Assembly (NCBI GenBank): GCA_958298945.1
Contig: OY282608.1
Location: forward strand, 21,801,933-21,865,932
Reading direction: 5' to 3'
Source: Atherix ibis
Lineage: Eukaryota; Arthropoda; Insecta; Diptera; Athericidae
DNA: 64,000 nt
Below the pieces are notes generated by a model, which had not been told where the DNA came from, did not search any database, and was given only the letters and a program-made list of their open reading frames with translations. The position numbers and the translations under genes are program-made. The first letter of the stretch is position 1. Each line of letters opens with the position of its first letter. Shown piece by piece: positions 29,334 through 45,500 of this stretch.

Positions 29334-32300
29334 CCAACAAACCAACAAACCAAGTAACCAAAAGGCCAACAAACTAACAAACCAACAAGCCAACAAGCCA
29401 ACGAACCAACAAGCCAACAAACCAACAAACCAACAAACCAACAAACCAACAAACCAACAAACCAACAAACCAACAAACTAAGTAACCAACAAGCCAACAA
29501 ACCAACAAACCAATAAACCAACATGCCAACAAACCAACAAACTAAGTAACCAAAAAGCCAACAAGCCAACAAACCAACAAGCCAACAAGCCAACAAACCA
29601 ACAAGCCAACAAACCAACAAAACAACAAGCCAACAAGCCAACAAACCAACAAACCAACAAACCAACAAGCCAACAAACCAACAAACCAACAAACCAACAA
29701 ACCAAGTAACCAAAAGGCCAACAAATTAACAAACCAACAAACCAACAAACCAACAAACCAACAAGCCAACAAGCCAACAAACCAACAAACTAACAAACAA
29801 ACAAACCAACAAGCCAACAAACCAACAAACCAAGTAACCAAAAAGCCAACAAACTAACAAACCAAAGAGCCAACAAGCCAACAAACTAAAAAACCAACAA
29901 AGCAACAAGCCAACAAGCCAACAAACCAACAAACCAACAAGCCAAAAAACCAACAAACCAACAAGCCAACAAGCCAACAAACAAACAAACCAACAAACCA
30001 ACAAGCCAACAAACCAACAAGCCAACAAACCAACAAACCATCAAACCAAGTAACCAAAAAGCCAACAAACTAACAAACCAACAAGCCAACAAACCAACAA
30101 GCCAACAAGCCAACAAACCAACAAACCAACAAAGCAACAAACCAAAAAACCAACAAACCAAAAAACCAACAAACCAACAAACCATCAAACGAACAAAGCA
30201 ACAAGCCAACAAGCCAACCGACCAACAAACCAACAAACCAATAAGCCAATAAACCAACAAACCAACAAGCCAACAAGCCAACAAACCAACAAACCAACAA
30301 ACCAACAAGCCAACAAACCAACAAACCAACAAGCCGACAAACCAACGAACTAAGTAACCAACAAGCCAACAAACCAACAAACCAACAAACCAACATGCCA
30401 ACAAACCAACAAACTAAGTAACCAAAAAGCCAACAAGCCTACAAACCAACAAGCCAAAAAACCAACAAACCAACAAGCCAACAAGCTAACAAACCAACAA
30501 ACCAACAAACCAACAAACTAAGTAACCAACAAGCCAACAAACCAACAAACCAACAAACCAACAAGCCAACAAACCAACAAACCAACAAACCAACAAACCA
30601 ACAAGCCAACAAGCCAACAAACCAACAAACCAACAAGCCAACAAACCAACAAACCAACAAACCAACAAGCCAACAAACCAACAAACCAACATGCCAACAA
30701 ACCAACAAACTAAGTAACCAACAAGCCAACAAACCAACAAACCAACAAGCCAACACGCCAACAAACCAACAAACCAACAAACCAACAAGCCAACAAACCA
30801 ACAAACCAACAAACCAACAAACCAACAAACCAACAAGCCAACAAGCCAACAAACCAACAAACCAACAAGCCAACACGCCAACAAACCAACAAACCAACAA
30901 ACCAACAAACCAACAAACCAACAAACCAGCAAACCAACAAACCAAGTAACCAAAAACCAACAAACTAACAAACCAACAAGCCAACAAGCCAATAAACCAA
31001 CAAGCCAACAAACCAACAAACCAACAAAGCAACAAGCCAACAAGCCAACAAACCAACAAACCAACAAACCAAGTAACCAAAAGGCCAACAAACTAACAAA
31101 CCAAGAAGCCAACAAGCCAACGAACCAACAAGCCAACAAACCAACAAACCAACAAACCAACAAACTAAGTAACCAACAAGCCAACAAACCAACAAACCAA
31201 CAAACCAACATGCCAACAAACCAACAAACTAAGTAACCAAAAAGCCAACAAGCCAACAAACCAACAAGCCAACAAGCCAACAAACCAACAAGCCAACAAA
31301 CCAACAAAACAACAAGCCAACAAGCCAACAAACCAACAAACCAACAAACCAACAAGCCAACAAACCAACAAACCAACAAACCAACAAACCAAGTAACCAA
31401 AAGGCCAACAAACTAACAAACCAACAAACCAACAAACCAACAAACCAACAAGCCAACAAACCAACAAACTAACAAACAAACAAACCAACAAGCCAACAAA
31501 CCAACAAACCAAGTAACCAAAAAGCCAACAAACTAACAAACCAAAGACCCAACAAGCCAACAAACTAAAAAACCAACAAAGCAACAAGCCAACAAGCCAA
31601 CAAACCAACAAACCAACAAGCCAAAAAACCAACAAACCAACAAGCCAACAAGCCAACAAACCAACAAACCAACAAACCAACAAGCCAACAAACCAACAAG
31701 CCAACAAACCAAGAAACCAACAAACCAAGTAACCAAAAAGCCAACAAACTAACAAACCAACAAGCCAACAAACCAACAAGCCAACAAGCCAACAAACCAA
31801 CAAACCAACAAAGCAACAAACCAAAAAACCAACAAACCAAAAAACCAACAAACCAACAAACCATCAAACGAACAAAGCAACAAGCCAACAAGCCAACCGA
31901 CCAACAAACCAACAAACCAATAAGCCAATAAACCAACAAACCAACAAGCCAACAAGCCAACAAACCAACAAACCAACAAACCAACAAGCCAACAAACCAA
32001 CAAACCAACAAGCCGACAAACCAACAAACCAACAAACCAACAAACCAACAAGCCAACCGACCAACAAACCAACAAACCAATAAGCCAATAAACCAACAAA
32101 CCAACAAGCCAACAAGCCAACAAACCAACCAACCAACAAACCAACAAGCCAACAAACCAACAAACCAACAAGCCGACAAACCAACAAACCAACAAACCAA
32201 CAAACCAACAAGCCAACAAGCCAACAAACCAACAAACCAACATGCCAACAAACCAACAAACTAAGTAACCAACAAGCCAACAAACCAACAAACCAACAAG

Positions 32301-33947
32301 CCAACACGCCAACAAACCAACAAACCAACAAACCAACAAGCCAACAAACCAACAAACCAACAAACCAACAAACCAAGTAACCAAAAGGCTAACAAACTAA
32401 CAAACCAACAAGCCAACAAGCCAACAAACCAACAAGCCAACAAACCAACAAACCAACAAAGCAACAAGCCAACAAGCCAACAAACCAACTTGCCAACAAA
32501 CCAACAAACTAAGTAACCAACAATCCAACAAACCAACAAACCAACAAACCAACATGCCAACAAACCAACAAACTAAGTAACCAAAAAGCCAACAAACCAA
32601 CAAATCAACAAGTTAACAAGCCAACAAACCAACAAACCAACAAACCAACAAGCCAACAAACCAACAAACCAACAAGCCAACAAACCAACAAACCAACAAA
32701 CCAACAAGCCAACAAACCAACAAACCAACAAACCAACAAGCTAACAAACCAACAAACCATCAAACGAACAAAGCAACAAGCCAACAAGCCAACAAACCAA
32801 CAAACCAACAAACCAATAAGCCAATAAACCAACAAACGTACAAGCCAACAAGCCAACCAATCAACAAACCAACAAACCAACAAGCCAACAAACCAACAAA
32901 CCAACAAGCCAACAAACCAACAAACCAACAAACCAACAAGCCAACAAGCCAACAAACCAACAAACCAACAAGCCAACAAACCAACAAACCAACAAGCCAA
33001 CAAACCAACAAACCAACATACCAACATGCCAACAAACCAACAAACTAAGTAACCAACAAGCCAACAAACCAACAAACCAACAAGCCAACACGCCAACAAA
33101 CCAACAAATCAACAAACCAACAAACCAACAAGCCAACAAACCAACAAACCAACAAACCAACAAACCAAGTAACCAAATGGCCAACAAACTAACAAACCAA
33201 CAAGCCAACAAGCCAACAAACCAACAAGCCAACAAACCAACAAACCAACAAAGCAACAAGCCAACAAGCCAACAAACCAACAAACCAACAAACCAAGTAA
33301 CCAAAAGGCCAACAAACTAACAAACCAACAAGCCAACAAGCCAACGAACCAACAAGCCAACAAACCAACAAACCAACAAACCAACAAACCAACAAACCAA
33401 CAAACCAACAAACCAACATGCCAACAAACCAACAAACTAAGTAACCAACAAGCCAACAAACCAACAAACCAACAAACCAACATGCCAACAAACCAACAAA
33501 CTAAGTAACCAAAAAGCCAACAAACCGACAAACCAACAAGCCAACAAGCCAACAAACCAACAAACCAACAAACCAACAAGCCAACAAACCAACAAGCCAA
33601 CAAACCAACAAACCAACAAGCCAATAAGCCAACAAACCAACAAACCAACAAACCAACAAGCCAACAAACCAACAAACCAACAAGCCAACAAACCAACAAA
33701 CCAACAAACCAACAAACCAACAAACCAACAAACCAACAAGCCAACAAGCCAACAAAGCAACAAACCAACAAAGCAACAAGCCAACAAACCAACAAGCCAA
33801 CAAACCAACAAACCAACAAACCAAGTAACCAAAAAGCCAACAAACTAACAAACCAACAAGCCAACAAGCCAACAAATCAACAAACCAACAAAGCAACAAA
33901 CCAACAAACCAACAAACCTACAAGCCAACAAACCAACAAACCAACAA
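29334..33947. repeat. ~4.6-kb segment, copy B; first half is also the 2,503-bp copy B
   Basis: This is the partner of 19,560-24,157 at about 9,774-9,790 bases. Up to about 31,621 it is also the partner of 26,845-29,118 at 2,503 bases. Past that point it follows only the more distant copy. The block is therefore a chimera in copying history: one side matches the near neighbour and the rest only the far one. The left boundary, near 29,119-29,340, is itself mixed; 29,120-29,240 matches 26,610-26,730 at 2,511 bases. Confidence 0.85.
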
Positions 33948-33949
33948 GC

Positions 33950-35890
33950 CAACAAACCAACAAACCAACAAACCAACTAACCAACAAACCAACAAGCCAA
34001 CAAGCCAAGAAAGCAACAAACCAACAAAGCAACAAGCCAACAAACCAACAAGCCAACAAACCAACAAACCAACAAACCAAGTAACCAAAAAGCCAACAAA
34101 CTAACAAACCAACAAGCCAACAAGCCAACAAACCAACAAACCAACAAAGCAACAAACCAACAAACCAACAAACCAACAAACCAACAAGCCAACAAACCAA
34201 CAAACCAACAAACCAACAAACCAACAAGCCAACAAACCAACAAACCAACAAACCTAGTAACCAAAAGGCCAACAAACTAACAAACCAACACACCAACCAA
34301 CCAACAAACCAACAAGCCAACAAGCCAACAAACCAACAAACTAACAAACAAACAAACCAACAAGCCAACAAACCAACAAACCAAGTAACCAAAAAGCCAA
34401 CAAACTAACAAACCAAAGACCCAACAAGCCAACAAACTAAAAAACCAACAAAGCAACAAGCCAACAAGCCAACAAACCAACAAACCAACAAGCCAAAAAA
34501 CCAACAAACCAACAAGCCAACAAGCCAACAAACCAACAAACCAACAAACCAACAAGCCAACAAACCAACAAGCCAACAAACCAAGAAACCAACAAACCAA
34601 GTAACCAAAAAGCCAACAAACTAACAAACCAACAAGCCAACAAACCAACAAGCCAACAAGCCAACAAACCAACAAACCAACAATGCAACAAACCAAAAAA
34701 CCAACAAACCAAAAAACCAACAAACCAACAAACCATCAAACGAACAAAGCAACAAGCCAACAAGCCAACCGACCAACAAACCAACAAACCAATAACCAAT
34801 AAACCAACAAACCAACAAGCCAACAAGCCAACAAACCAACAAACCAACAAACCAACAAGCCAACAAACCAACAAACCAACAAGCCGACAAACCAACAAAC
34901 CAACAAACCAACAAACCAACAAGCCAACCGACCAACAAACCAACAAACCATCAAGCCAATAAACCAACAAACCAACAAGCCAACAAGCCAACAAACCAAC
35001 CAACCAACAAACCAACAAGCCAACAAACCAACAAACTAACAAGCCGACAAACCAACAAACCAACAAACCAACAAACCAACAAACCAACAAGCCAACAAGC
35101 CAACAAACCAACAAACCAACATGCCAACAAACCAACAAACTAAGTAACCAACAAGCCAACAAACCAACAAACCAACAAGCCAACACGCCAACACGCCAAC
35201 AAACCAACAAACCAACAAACCAACAAGCCAACAAACCAACAAACCAACAAACCAACAAACCAAGTAACCAAAAGGCCAACAAACTAACAAACCAACAAGC
35301 CAACAAGCCAACAAACCAACAAGCCAACAAACCAACAAACCAACAAAGCAACAAGCCAACAAGCCAACAAACCAACAAACCAACAAACCAAGTAACCAAA
35401 AGGCCAACAAACTAACAAACCAACAAGCCAACAAGCCAACGAACCAACAAGCCAACAAACCAACAAACCAACAAACCAACAAACCAACAAACCAACAAAC
35501 CAACAAACTAAGTAACCAACAATCCAACAAACCAACAAACCAACAAACCAACATGCCAACAAACCAACAAACTAAGTAACCAAAAAGCCAACAAACCAAC
35601 AAATCAACAAGTTAACAAGCCAACAAACCAACAAACCAACAAACCAACAAGCCAACAAACCAACAAGCCAACAAACCAACAAACCAAAAACCAACAAGCC
35701 AACAAACCAACAAACCAACAAACCAACAAGCTAACAAACCAACAAACCATCAAACGAACAAAGCAACAAGCCAACAAGCCAACAAACCAACAAACCAACA
35801 AACCAATAAGCCAATAAACCAACAAACGTACAAGCCAACAAGCCAACCAACCAACAAACCAACAAACCAACAAGCCAACAAACCAACAAA
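33950..35890. repeat. Diverged third copy of the 31.5-33.5 kb segment
   Basis: From about 34,400 the array follows 31,530 onward again, at a spacing that drifts from 2,872 to about 2,990 bases. Shared rare marks are ACCAAAGACCC near 34,412 and the AACGTACAAGCC variant (G at 35,828, partner at 32,838). This copy has private changes, including a missing G-form base giving ACCAATAACC near 34,795, an AATGCAAC variant near 34,683, and a shortened ACCAAAAACC near 35,690. No gene is visible. Confidence 0.78.
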
Positions 35891-38800
35891 CCAACAAGCC
35901 AACAAACCAACAAACCAACAAACCAACAAGCCAACAAGCCAACAAACCAACAAACCAACAAGCCAACAAACCAACAAACAAACAAGCCAACAAACCAACA
36001 AACCAACAAACCAACATGCCAACAAACCAACAAACTAAGTAACCAACAAGCCAACAAACCAACAAACCAACAAGCCAACACGCCAACAAACCAACAAACC
36101 AACAAACCAACAAGCCAACAAACCAACAAACCAACAAACCAACAAACCAAGTAACCAAATGGCCAACAAACTAACAAACCAACAAGCCAACAAGCCAACA
36201 AACCAACAAGCCAACAAACCAACAAACCAACAAAGCAACAAGCCAACAAGCCAACAAACCAACAAACCAACAAACCAAGTAACCAAAAGGCCAACAAACT
36301 AACAAACCAACAAGCCAACAAGCCAACGAACCAACAAGCCAACAAACCAACAAACCAACAAACCAACAAACCAACAAACCAACAAACCAACATGCCAACA
36401 AACCAACAAACTAAGTAACCAACAAGCCAACAAACCAACAAACCAACAAACCAACATGCCAACAAACCAACAAACTAAGTAACCAAAAAGCCAACAAACC
36501 GACCAACCAACAAGCCAACAAGCCAACAAACCAACAAACCAACAAACCAACAAGCCAACAAACCAACAAGCCAACAAACCAACAAACCAACAAGCAAACA
36601 AGCCAACAAACCAACAAACCAACAAACCAACAAGCCAACAAACCAACAAACCAACAAGCCAACAAACCAACAAATCAACAAACCAACAAACCAACAAACC
36701 AACAAGCCAACAAGCCAACAAAGCAACAAACCAACAAAGCAACAAGCCAACAAACCAACAAGCCAACAAACCAACAAACCAACAAACCAAGTAACCAAAA
36801 AGCCAACAAACTAACAAACCAACAAGCCAACAAGCCAACAAATCAACAAACCAACAAAGCAACAAACCAACAAACCAACAAACCAACAAGCCAACAAACC
36901 AACAAACCAACAAGCCAACAAACCAACAAACCAACAAACCAACTAACCAACAAACCAACAAGCCAACAAGCCAACAAAGCAACAAACCAACAAAGCAACA
37001 AGCCAACAAACCAACAAGCCAACAAACCAACAAACCAACAAACCAAGTAACCAAAAAGCCAACAAACTAACAAACCAACAAGCCAACAAGCCAACAAACC
37101 AACAAACCAACAAAGCAACAAACCAACAAACCAACAAACCAACAAACCAACAAGCCAACAAGCCAACAAACCAACAAACCAACAAGCCAACAAGCCAACA
37201 AACCAACAAACCAACAAAGCAACAAACCAGCAAACCAACAAACCAACAAACCAACAAACCAACAAGCCGACAAGCCAACAAACCAACAAACCAACAAGCC
37301 AACAAGCCAACAAACCAACAAAACCAACAAAGCAACAAACCAACAAACCAACAAACTAACAAACCAACAAACTAACAAGCCAACAAGCCAACAAACCAAC
37401 AAACTAACAAACGAACAAACCAACAAGCCAACAAACCAACAAGCCAATAAACCAACAAACCAACAAACCAAGTAACCAAAAAGCCAACAAACTACGAACC
37501 AACAAGCCAACAAGCCAACAAACCAACAATCCAACAAAGCAACAAGCCAACAAGCCAACAAACCAACAAACCAACAAGAAAACAAACCAACAAACCAACA
37601 AGCCAACAAGCCCACAAACCAATAAACCAACAAACCAACAATCACACAAACCAACAAACCAACAAGCAAACAGACCAACAAACCAACAAACCAACAAACC
37701 AACAAGCCAACAAACCAACAAACCAACAAACCAAAAACCCAACAAACCAACAACCCAACAAACCAACAAACCAACAAACCAACAAGCCAACAAGCCAATA
37801 AACCAACAAACCAACAAACCAACAAGCCAACAAACCAACAAGCCAACAAACCAACAAACCAAGTAACCAAAAAGCCAACAAACTAACAAACCAACAAGCC
37901 AACAAACCAACAAGCCAACACGCCAACAAACCAACAAACCAACAAACCAACAAGCCAACAAACCAACAAACCAACAAACCAACAAACCAAGTAACCAAAA
38001 GGCCAACAAACTAACAAACCAACAACCCAACAAGCCAACAAACCAACAAGCCAACAAACCAACAAACCAACAAAGCAACAAGCCAACAAGCCAACAAACC
38101 AACAAACCAACAAACCAAGTAACCAAAAGGTCAACAAACTAACAAACCAACAAGCCAACAAGCCAACGAACCAACAAGCCAACAAACCAACAAACCAACA
38201 AACCAACAAACCAACAAACCAACAAACCAACATGCCAACAAACCAACAAACTAAGTAACCAACAAGCCAACAAACCAACAAACCAACAAACCAACATGCC
38301 AACAAACCAACAAACTAAGTAACCAAAAAGCCAACAAACCAACAAACCAACAAGCCAACAAGCCAACAAACCAACAAACCAACAAACCAACAAGCCAACA
38401 AACCAACAAGTCAACAAGCCAACAAACCAACAAGCCAACAAGCCAACAAACCAACAAACCAACAAACCAACAAGCCAACAAACCAACAAACCAACAAGCC
38501 AACAAACCAACAAACCAACAAACCAACAAACCAACAAACCAACAAGCCAATAAGCCAACAAAGCATCAAACCAACAAAGCAACAAGCCAACAAACCAACA
38601 AGCCAACAAACCAACAAACCAACAAACCAAGTAACCAAAAAGCCAACAAACTAACAAACCAACAAGCCAACAAGCCAACAAACCAACAAACCAACAAAGC
38701 AATAAACCAACAAACCAACAAACCAACAAGCCAACAAACCAACAAACCAACAAGCCAACAAACCAACAAACCAACAAACCAACAAACCAACAAACCAACA

Positions 38801-41800
38801 AGCCAACAAGCCAACAAAGCAACAAACCAACAAAGCAACAAGCCAACAAACCAACAAGCCAACAAACCAACAAACCAACAAACCAAGTAACCAAAAAGCC
38901 AACAAACTAACAAACCAACAAGCCAACACAGCAACAAACCAACAAACCAACAAACCAACAAACCAACAAGCCAACAAGCCAACAAACCAACAAACCAACA
39001 AGCCAACAAACCAACAAACTAACAAACGAACAAACCAACAAGCCAACAAACCAACAAACCAACAAACCAACAAGCCAACAAGCCAACAAAGCAACAAACC
39101 AACAAGCCAACAAGCCAACAAACCAACAAACCAACAAAGCAACAAACCAACAAACCAACAAACCAACAAACCAACAAGCCAACAAGCCAACAAACCAACA
39201 AACCAACAAGCCAACAAGCCAACAAACCAACAAAACCAACAAAGCAAAAAACCAACAAACCAACAAACTAACAAACCAACAAACCAACAAGCCAACAAGC
39301 CAACAAACCAACAAACTAACAAACGAACAAACCAACAAACCAACAAACCAACAAACCAACAAACCAACATGCCAACAAACCAACAAACTAAGTAACCAAC
39401 AAGCCAACAAACCAACAAACCAACAAACCAACATGCCAACAAACCAACAAACTAAGTAACCAAAAAGCCAACAAACCAACAAACCAACAAGCCAACAAGC
39501 CAACAAACCAACAAACCAACAAACCAACAAGCCAACAAACCAACAAGTCAACAAACCAACAAACCAACAAGCCAACAAGCCAACAAACCAACAAACCAAC
39601 AAACCAACAAGCCAACAAACCAACAAACCAACAAGCCAACAAACCAACAAACCAACAAACCAACAAACCAACAAACCAACAAGCCAACAAGCCAACAAAG
39701 CAACAAACCAACAAAGCAACAAGCCAACAAACCAACAAGCCAACAAACCAACAAACCAACAAACCAAGTAACCAAAAAGCCAACAAACTAACAAACCAAC
39801 AAGCCAACAAGCCAACAAACCAACAAACCAACAAAGCAACAAACCAACAAACCAACAAACCAACAAGCCAACAAACCAACAAACCAACAAGCCAACAAGC
39901 CAACAAAGCAACAAACCAACAAAGCAACAAGCCAACAAACCAACAAGCCAACAAACCAACAAACCAACAAACCAAGTAACCAAAAAGCCAACAAACTAAC
40001 AAACCAACAAGCCAACACAGCAACAAACCAACAAACCAACAAACCACCAAACCAACAAGCCAACAAGCCAACAAACCAACAAACCAACAAGCCAACAAAC
40101 CAACAAACTAACAAACGAACAAACCAACAAGCCAACAAACCAACAAGCCAACAAACCAACAAACCAACAAACCAATAAACCAACAAACCAACAAGCCAAC
40201 AAACCAACAAACCAACAAGCAAACAGACCAACAAACCAACAAACCAACAAACCAACAAGCCAACAAACCAACAAACCAACAAACCAAAAACCCAACAAAC
40301 CAACAAACCAACAAACCAACAAACCAACAAACCAACAAACCAACAAGCCAATAAACCAACAAACCAACAAACCAACAAGCCAACAAACCAACAAGCCAAC
40401 AAACCAACAAACCAAGTAACCAAAAAGCCAACAAACTAACAAACCAACAAGCCAACAAACCAACAAGCCAACAAGCCAACAAACCAACAAACCAAAAAAC
40501 CAACAAACCAACAAACCATCAAACGAACAAAGCAACAAGCCAACAAGCCAACAAACCAACAAACCAACAAACCAACAAACCAACATGCCAACAAACCAAC
40601 AAACTAAGTAACCAACAAGCCAACAAACCAACAAACCAACAAGCCAACAAGCCAACAAACCAACAAACCAACAAACCAACAAACCAACAAACCAAGTAAC
40701 CAACAGACCAACAAACCATCAAACGAACAAAGCAATAAACCAATAAACCAACAAGCCAACAAACCAACTAGCCAACAAACCAACAAACCAAGTAACCAAA
40801 AAGCCAACAAACTAACAAACCAACAAGCCAACAAACCAACAAGCCAACAAGCCAACAAACCAACAAACCAACAAAGCAACAAACCAAAAAACCAACAAAC
40901 CAAAAAACCAACAAACCAACAAACCATCAAACGAACAAAGCAACAAGCCAACAAGCCAACAAACCAACAAACCAACAAGCCAACAAACCAACAAACCAAC
41001 AAGCCAACAAGCCAACAAACCAAAAGCCAAAAAACCAACAAACCAACAAGCCAACAAGCCAACAAACCAAGAAACCAACAAACCAACAAGCCAACAAACC
41101 AACAAACCAACAAACCAACAAGCCAACAAACCAACAAACCAACAAACCAACAAACCAACAAGCCAACAAGCCAACAAACCAACAAACCAACAAGCCAACA
41201 AACCAACAAACCAACAAGCCAACAAACCAACAAACCAACAAACCAACATGCCAACAAACCAACAAACTAAGTAACCAACAAGCCAACAAACCAACAAACC
41301 AACAAGCCAACAAGCCAACAAACTAACAAACCAACAAACCAACAAACCAACAAGCCAAGTAACCAACAAACCAAAAAACCATCAAACGAACAAAGCAACA
41401 ATACAACAAACCAAAAAACCAACAAGCCAACAAACCAACAAACAAATAAACCAACAAACCAACAAACAAATAAACCAACAAACCAACAAACCAACAAACC
41501 AACAAACCAACAAACCAACAAACCAAAAAACCAACAAACCAACAAGCCAACAAGCCAACAAACCAACAAGCCAACAAACCAACAAACCAACAAACCAACA
41601 AGCCAACAAACCAACAAACCAACAAACCAACAAACCAACAAGCCAACAAACCAACAAATAAATAAACCAACAAACCAAAAAACCAACAAACCATCAAACC
41701 AACAAACCAACAAACCAACAAACCAACAAACCCACAAGCCAACAAGCCAACAAACCAACAAACCAACAAACCAACAAGCCAACAAACCAACAAACAAATA

Positions 41801-42405
41801 AACCAACAAACCAACAAACCAACAAACCAACAAACCAACAAACCAACAAACCAAAAAACCAAAAAACCAACAAACCAACAAGCCAACAAGCCAACAAACC
41901 AACAAACTAACAAACCAACAAACGAACTAATCAACAAACCAGCAAACTAAGTAACCATCAAGCCAACAAACCAACAAACCAACAAGCCAACAAGCCAACA
42001 AACCAACAAACCAACAAGCCAACAAACCAACAAACCAACAAACTAACAAACCAACAAACCAACAAACCAACAAACCAACAAGCCAACAAACCAACAAACA
42101 AATAAACCAACAAACCAACAAACCAACAAACCAACAAACCAAGTAACCAACAAGCCAACAAACCAACAAACCAAAAACCGACAAGCCAACAAACCAACAA
42201 GCCAACAAACCAACAAGCTAACAAACCAACAAACGAACTAACCAACAAACCAACAAGCCAACAAGCCAACAAACCAACAAACCAACAAACTAAGTAACCA
42301 ACAAGCCAACAAACCAACAAACTAACAAGCCAACAAACCAAAAAACCAACAAACCAACTAACCAACAAGCCAACAAACCAACAAACAAATAAACCAACAA
42401 ACCAA
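35890..42405. repeat. 6.6-7.0-kb higher-order unit, copy A
   Basis: This block is repeated downstream. The offset is 6,623 bases to about 37,900, 6,631 to about 40,100, 6,856 near 40,110, and 6,960 from about 40,810 to the end. The first step is one extra GCCAACAA unit in copy B (near 44,535). The later steps are insertions of about 225 and about 104 bases in copy B. A point difference is T at 37,642 against G at 44,265. Many irregular marks are shared, such as the AACTACGAACC sequence near 37,490 and 44,113 and the AAATAATAAACC-like stretch near 41,656 and 48,616. Confidence 0.9.
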
Positions 42406-42509
42406 CAAACTAACAAACCAACAAACCAACAAGCCAACAAACCAACAAACTAAGTAACCAACAAGCCAACAAACCAACAAACCAACAAGCCAACACGCCA
42501 ACAAACCAA

Positions 42510-45500
42510 CAAACCAACAAACCAACAAGCCAACAAACCAACAAACCAACAAGCCAACAAGCCAACAAACCAACAAACCAACAAGCCAACAAACCAACAA
42601 ACAAACAAGCCAACAAACCAACAAACCAACAAACCAACATGCCAACAAACCAACAAACTAAGTAACCAACAAGCCAACAAACCAACAAACCAACAAGCCA
42701 ACACGCCAACAAACCAACAAACCAACAAACCAACAAGCCAACAAACCAACAAACCAACAAACCAACAAACCAAGTAACCAAATGGCCAACAAACTAACAA
42801 ACCAACAAGCCAACAAGCCAACAAACCAACAAGCCAACAAACCAACAAACCAACAAAGCAACAAGCCAACAAGCCAACAAACCAACAAACCAACAAACCA
42901 AGTAACCAAAAGGCCAACAAACTAACAAACCAACAAGCCAACAAGCCAACGAACCAACAAGCCAACAAACCAACAAACCAACAAACCAACAAACCAACAA
43001 ACCAACAAACCAACATGCCAACAAACCAACAAACTAAGTAACCAACAAGCCAACAAACCAACAAACCAACAAACCAACATGCCAACAAACCAACAAACTA
43101 AGTAACCAAAAAGCCAACAAACCGACCAACCAACAAGCCAACAAGCCAACAAACCAACAAACCAACAAACCAACAAGCCAACAAACCAACAAGCCAACAA
43201 ACCAACAAACCAACAAGCAAACAAGCCAACAAACCAACAAACCAACAAACCAACAAGCCAACAAACCAACAAACCAACAAGCCAACAAACCAACAAATCA
43301 ACAAACCAACAAACCAACAAACCAACAAGCCAACAAGCCAACAAAGCAACAAACCAACAAAGCAACAAGCCAACAAACCAACAAGCCAACAAACCAACAA
43401 ACCAACAAACCAAGTAACCAAAAAGCCAACAAACTAACAAACCAACAAGCCAACAAGCCAACAAATCAACAAACCAACAAAGCAACAAACCAACAAACCA
43501 ACAAACCAACAAGCCAACAAACCAACAAACCAACAAGCCAACAAACCAACAAACCAACAAACCAACTAACCAACAAACCAACAAGCCAACAAGCCAACAA
43601 AGCAACAAACCAACAAAGCAACAAGCCAACAAACCAACAAGCCAACAAACCAACAAACCAACAAACCAAGTAACCAAAAAGCCAACAAACTAACAAACCA
43701 ACAAGCCAACAAGCCAACAAACCAACAAACCAACAAAGCAACAAACCAACAAACCAACAAACCAACAAACCAACAAGCCAACAAGCCAACAAACCAACAA
43801 ACCAACAAGCCAACAAGCCAACAAACCAACAAACCAACAAAGCAACAAACCAGCAAACCAACAAACCAACAAACCAACAAACCAACAAGCCGACAAGCCA
43901 ACAAACCAACAAACCAACAAGCCAACAAGCCAACAAACCAACAAAACCAACAAAGCAACAAACCAACAAACCAACAAACTAACAAACCAACAAACTAACA
44001 AGCCAACAAGCCAACAAACCAACAAACTAACAAACGAACAAACCAACAAGCCAACAAACCAACAAGCCAATAAACCAACAAACCAACAAACCAAGTAACC
44101 AAAAAGCCAACAAACTACGAACCAACAAGCCAACAAGCCAACAAACCAACAATCCAACAAAGCAACAAGCCAACAAGCCAACAAACCAACAAACCAACAA
44201 GAAAACAAACCAACAAACCAACAAGCCAACAAGCCCACAAACCAATAAACCAACAAACCAACAAGCACACAAACCAACAAACCAACAAGCAAACAGACCA
44301 ACAAACCAACAAACCAACAAACCAACAAGCCAACAAACCAACAAACCAACAAACCAAAAACCCAACAAACCAACAACCCAACAAACCAACAAACCAACAA
44401 ACCAACAAGCCAACAAGCCAATAAACCAACAAACCAACAAACCAACAAGCCAACAAACCAACAAGCCAACAAACCAACAAACCAAGTAACCAAAAAGCCA
44501 ACAAACTAACAAACCAACAAGCCAACAAACCAACAAGCCAACAAGCCAACACGCCAACAAACCAACAAACCAACAAACCAACAAGCCAACAAACCAACAA
44601 ACCAACAAACCAACAAACCAAGTAACCAAAAGGCCAACAAACTAACAAACCAACAACCCAACAAGCCAACAAACCAACAAGCCAACAAACCAACAAACCA
44701 ACAAAGCAACAAGCCAACAAGCCAACAAACCAACAAACCAACAAACCAAGTAACCAAAAGGTCAACAAACTAACAAACCAACAAGCCAACAAGCCAACGA
44801 ACCAACAAGCCAACAAACCAACAAACCAAGAAACCAACAAACCAACAAACCAACAAACCAACATGCCAACAAACCAACAAACTAAGTAACCAACAAGCCA
44901 ACAAACCAACAAACCAACAAACCAACATGCCAACAAACCAACAAACTAAGTAACCAAAAAGCCAACAAACCAACAAACCAACAAGCCAACAAGCCAACAA
45001 ACCAACAAACCAACAAACCAACAAGCCAACAAACCAACAAGTCAACAAGCTAACAAACCAACAAGCCAACAAGCCAACAAACCAACAAACCAACAAACCA
45101 ACAAGCCAACAAACCAACAAACCAACAAGCCAACAAACCAACAAACCAACAAACCAACAAACCAACAAACCAACAAGCCAATAAGCCAACAAAGCATCAA
45201 ACCAACAAAGCAACAAGCCAACAAACCAACAAGCCAACAAACCAACAAACCAACAAACCAAGTAACCAAAAAGCCAACAAACTAACAAACCAACAAGCCA
45301 ACAAGCCAACAAACCAACAAACCAACAAAGCAATAAACCAACAAACCAACAAACCAACAAGCCAACAAACCAACAAACCAACAAGCCAACAAACCAACAA
45401 ACCAACAAACCAACAAACCAACAAACCAACAAGCCAACAAGCCAACAAAGCAACAAACCAACAAAGCAACAAGCCAACAAACCAACAAGCCAACAAACCA

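Noticed and set aside
35978..36000. Possible mobile-element insertion where large-block alignments break or change offset
   Set aside because: The breaks and offset steps consist only of array units. There are no terminal inverted repeats, target-site duplications or transposase-like frames.
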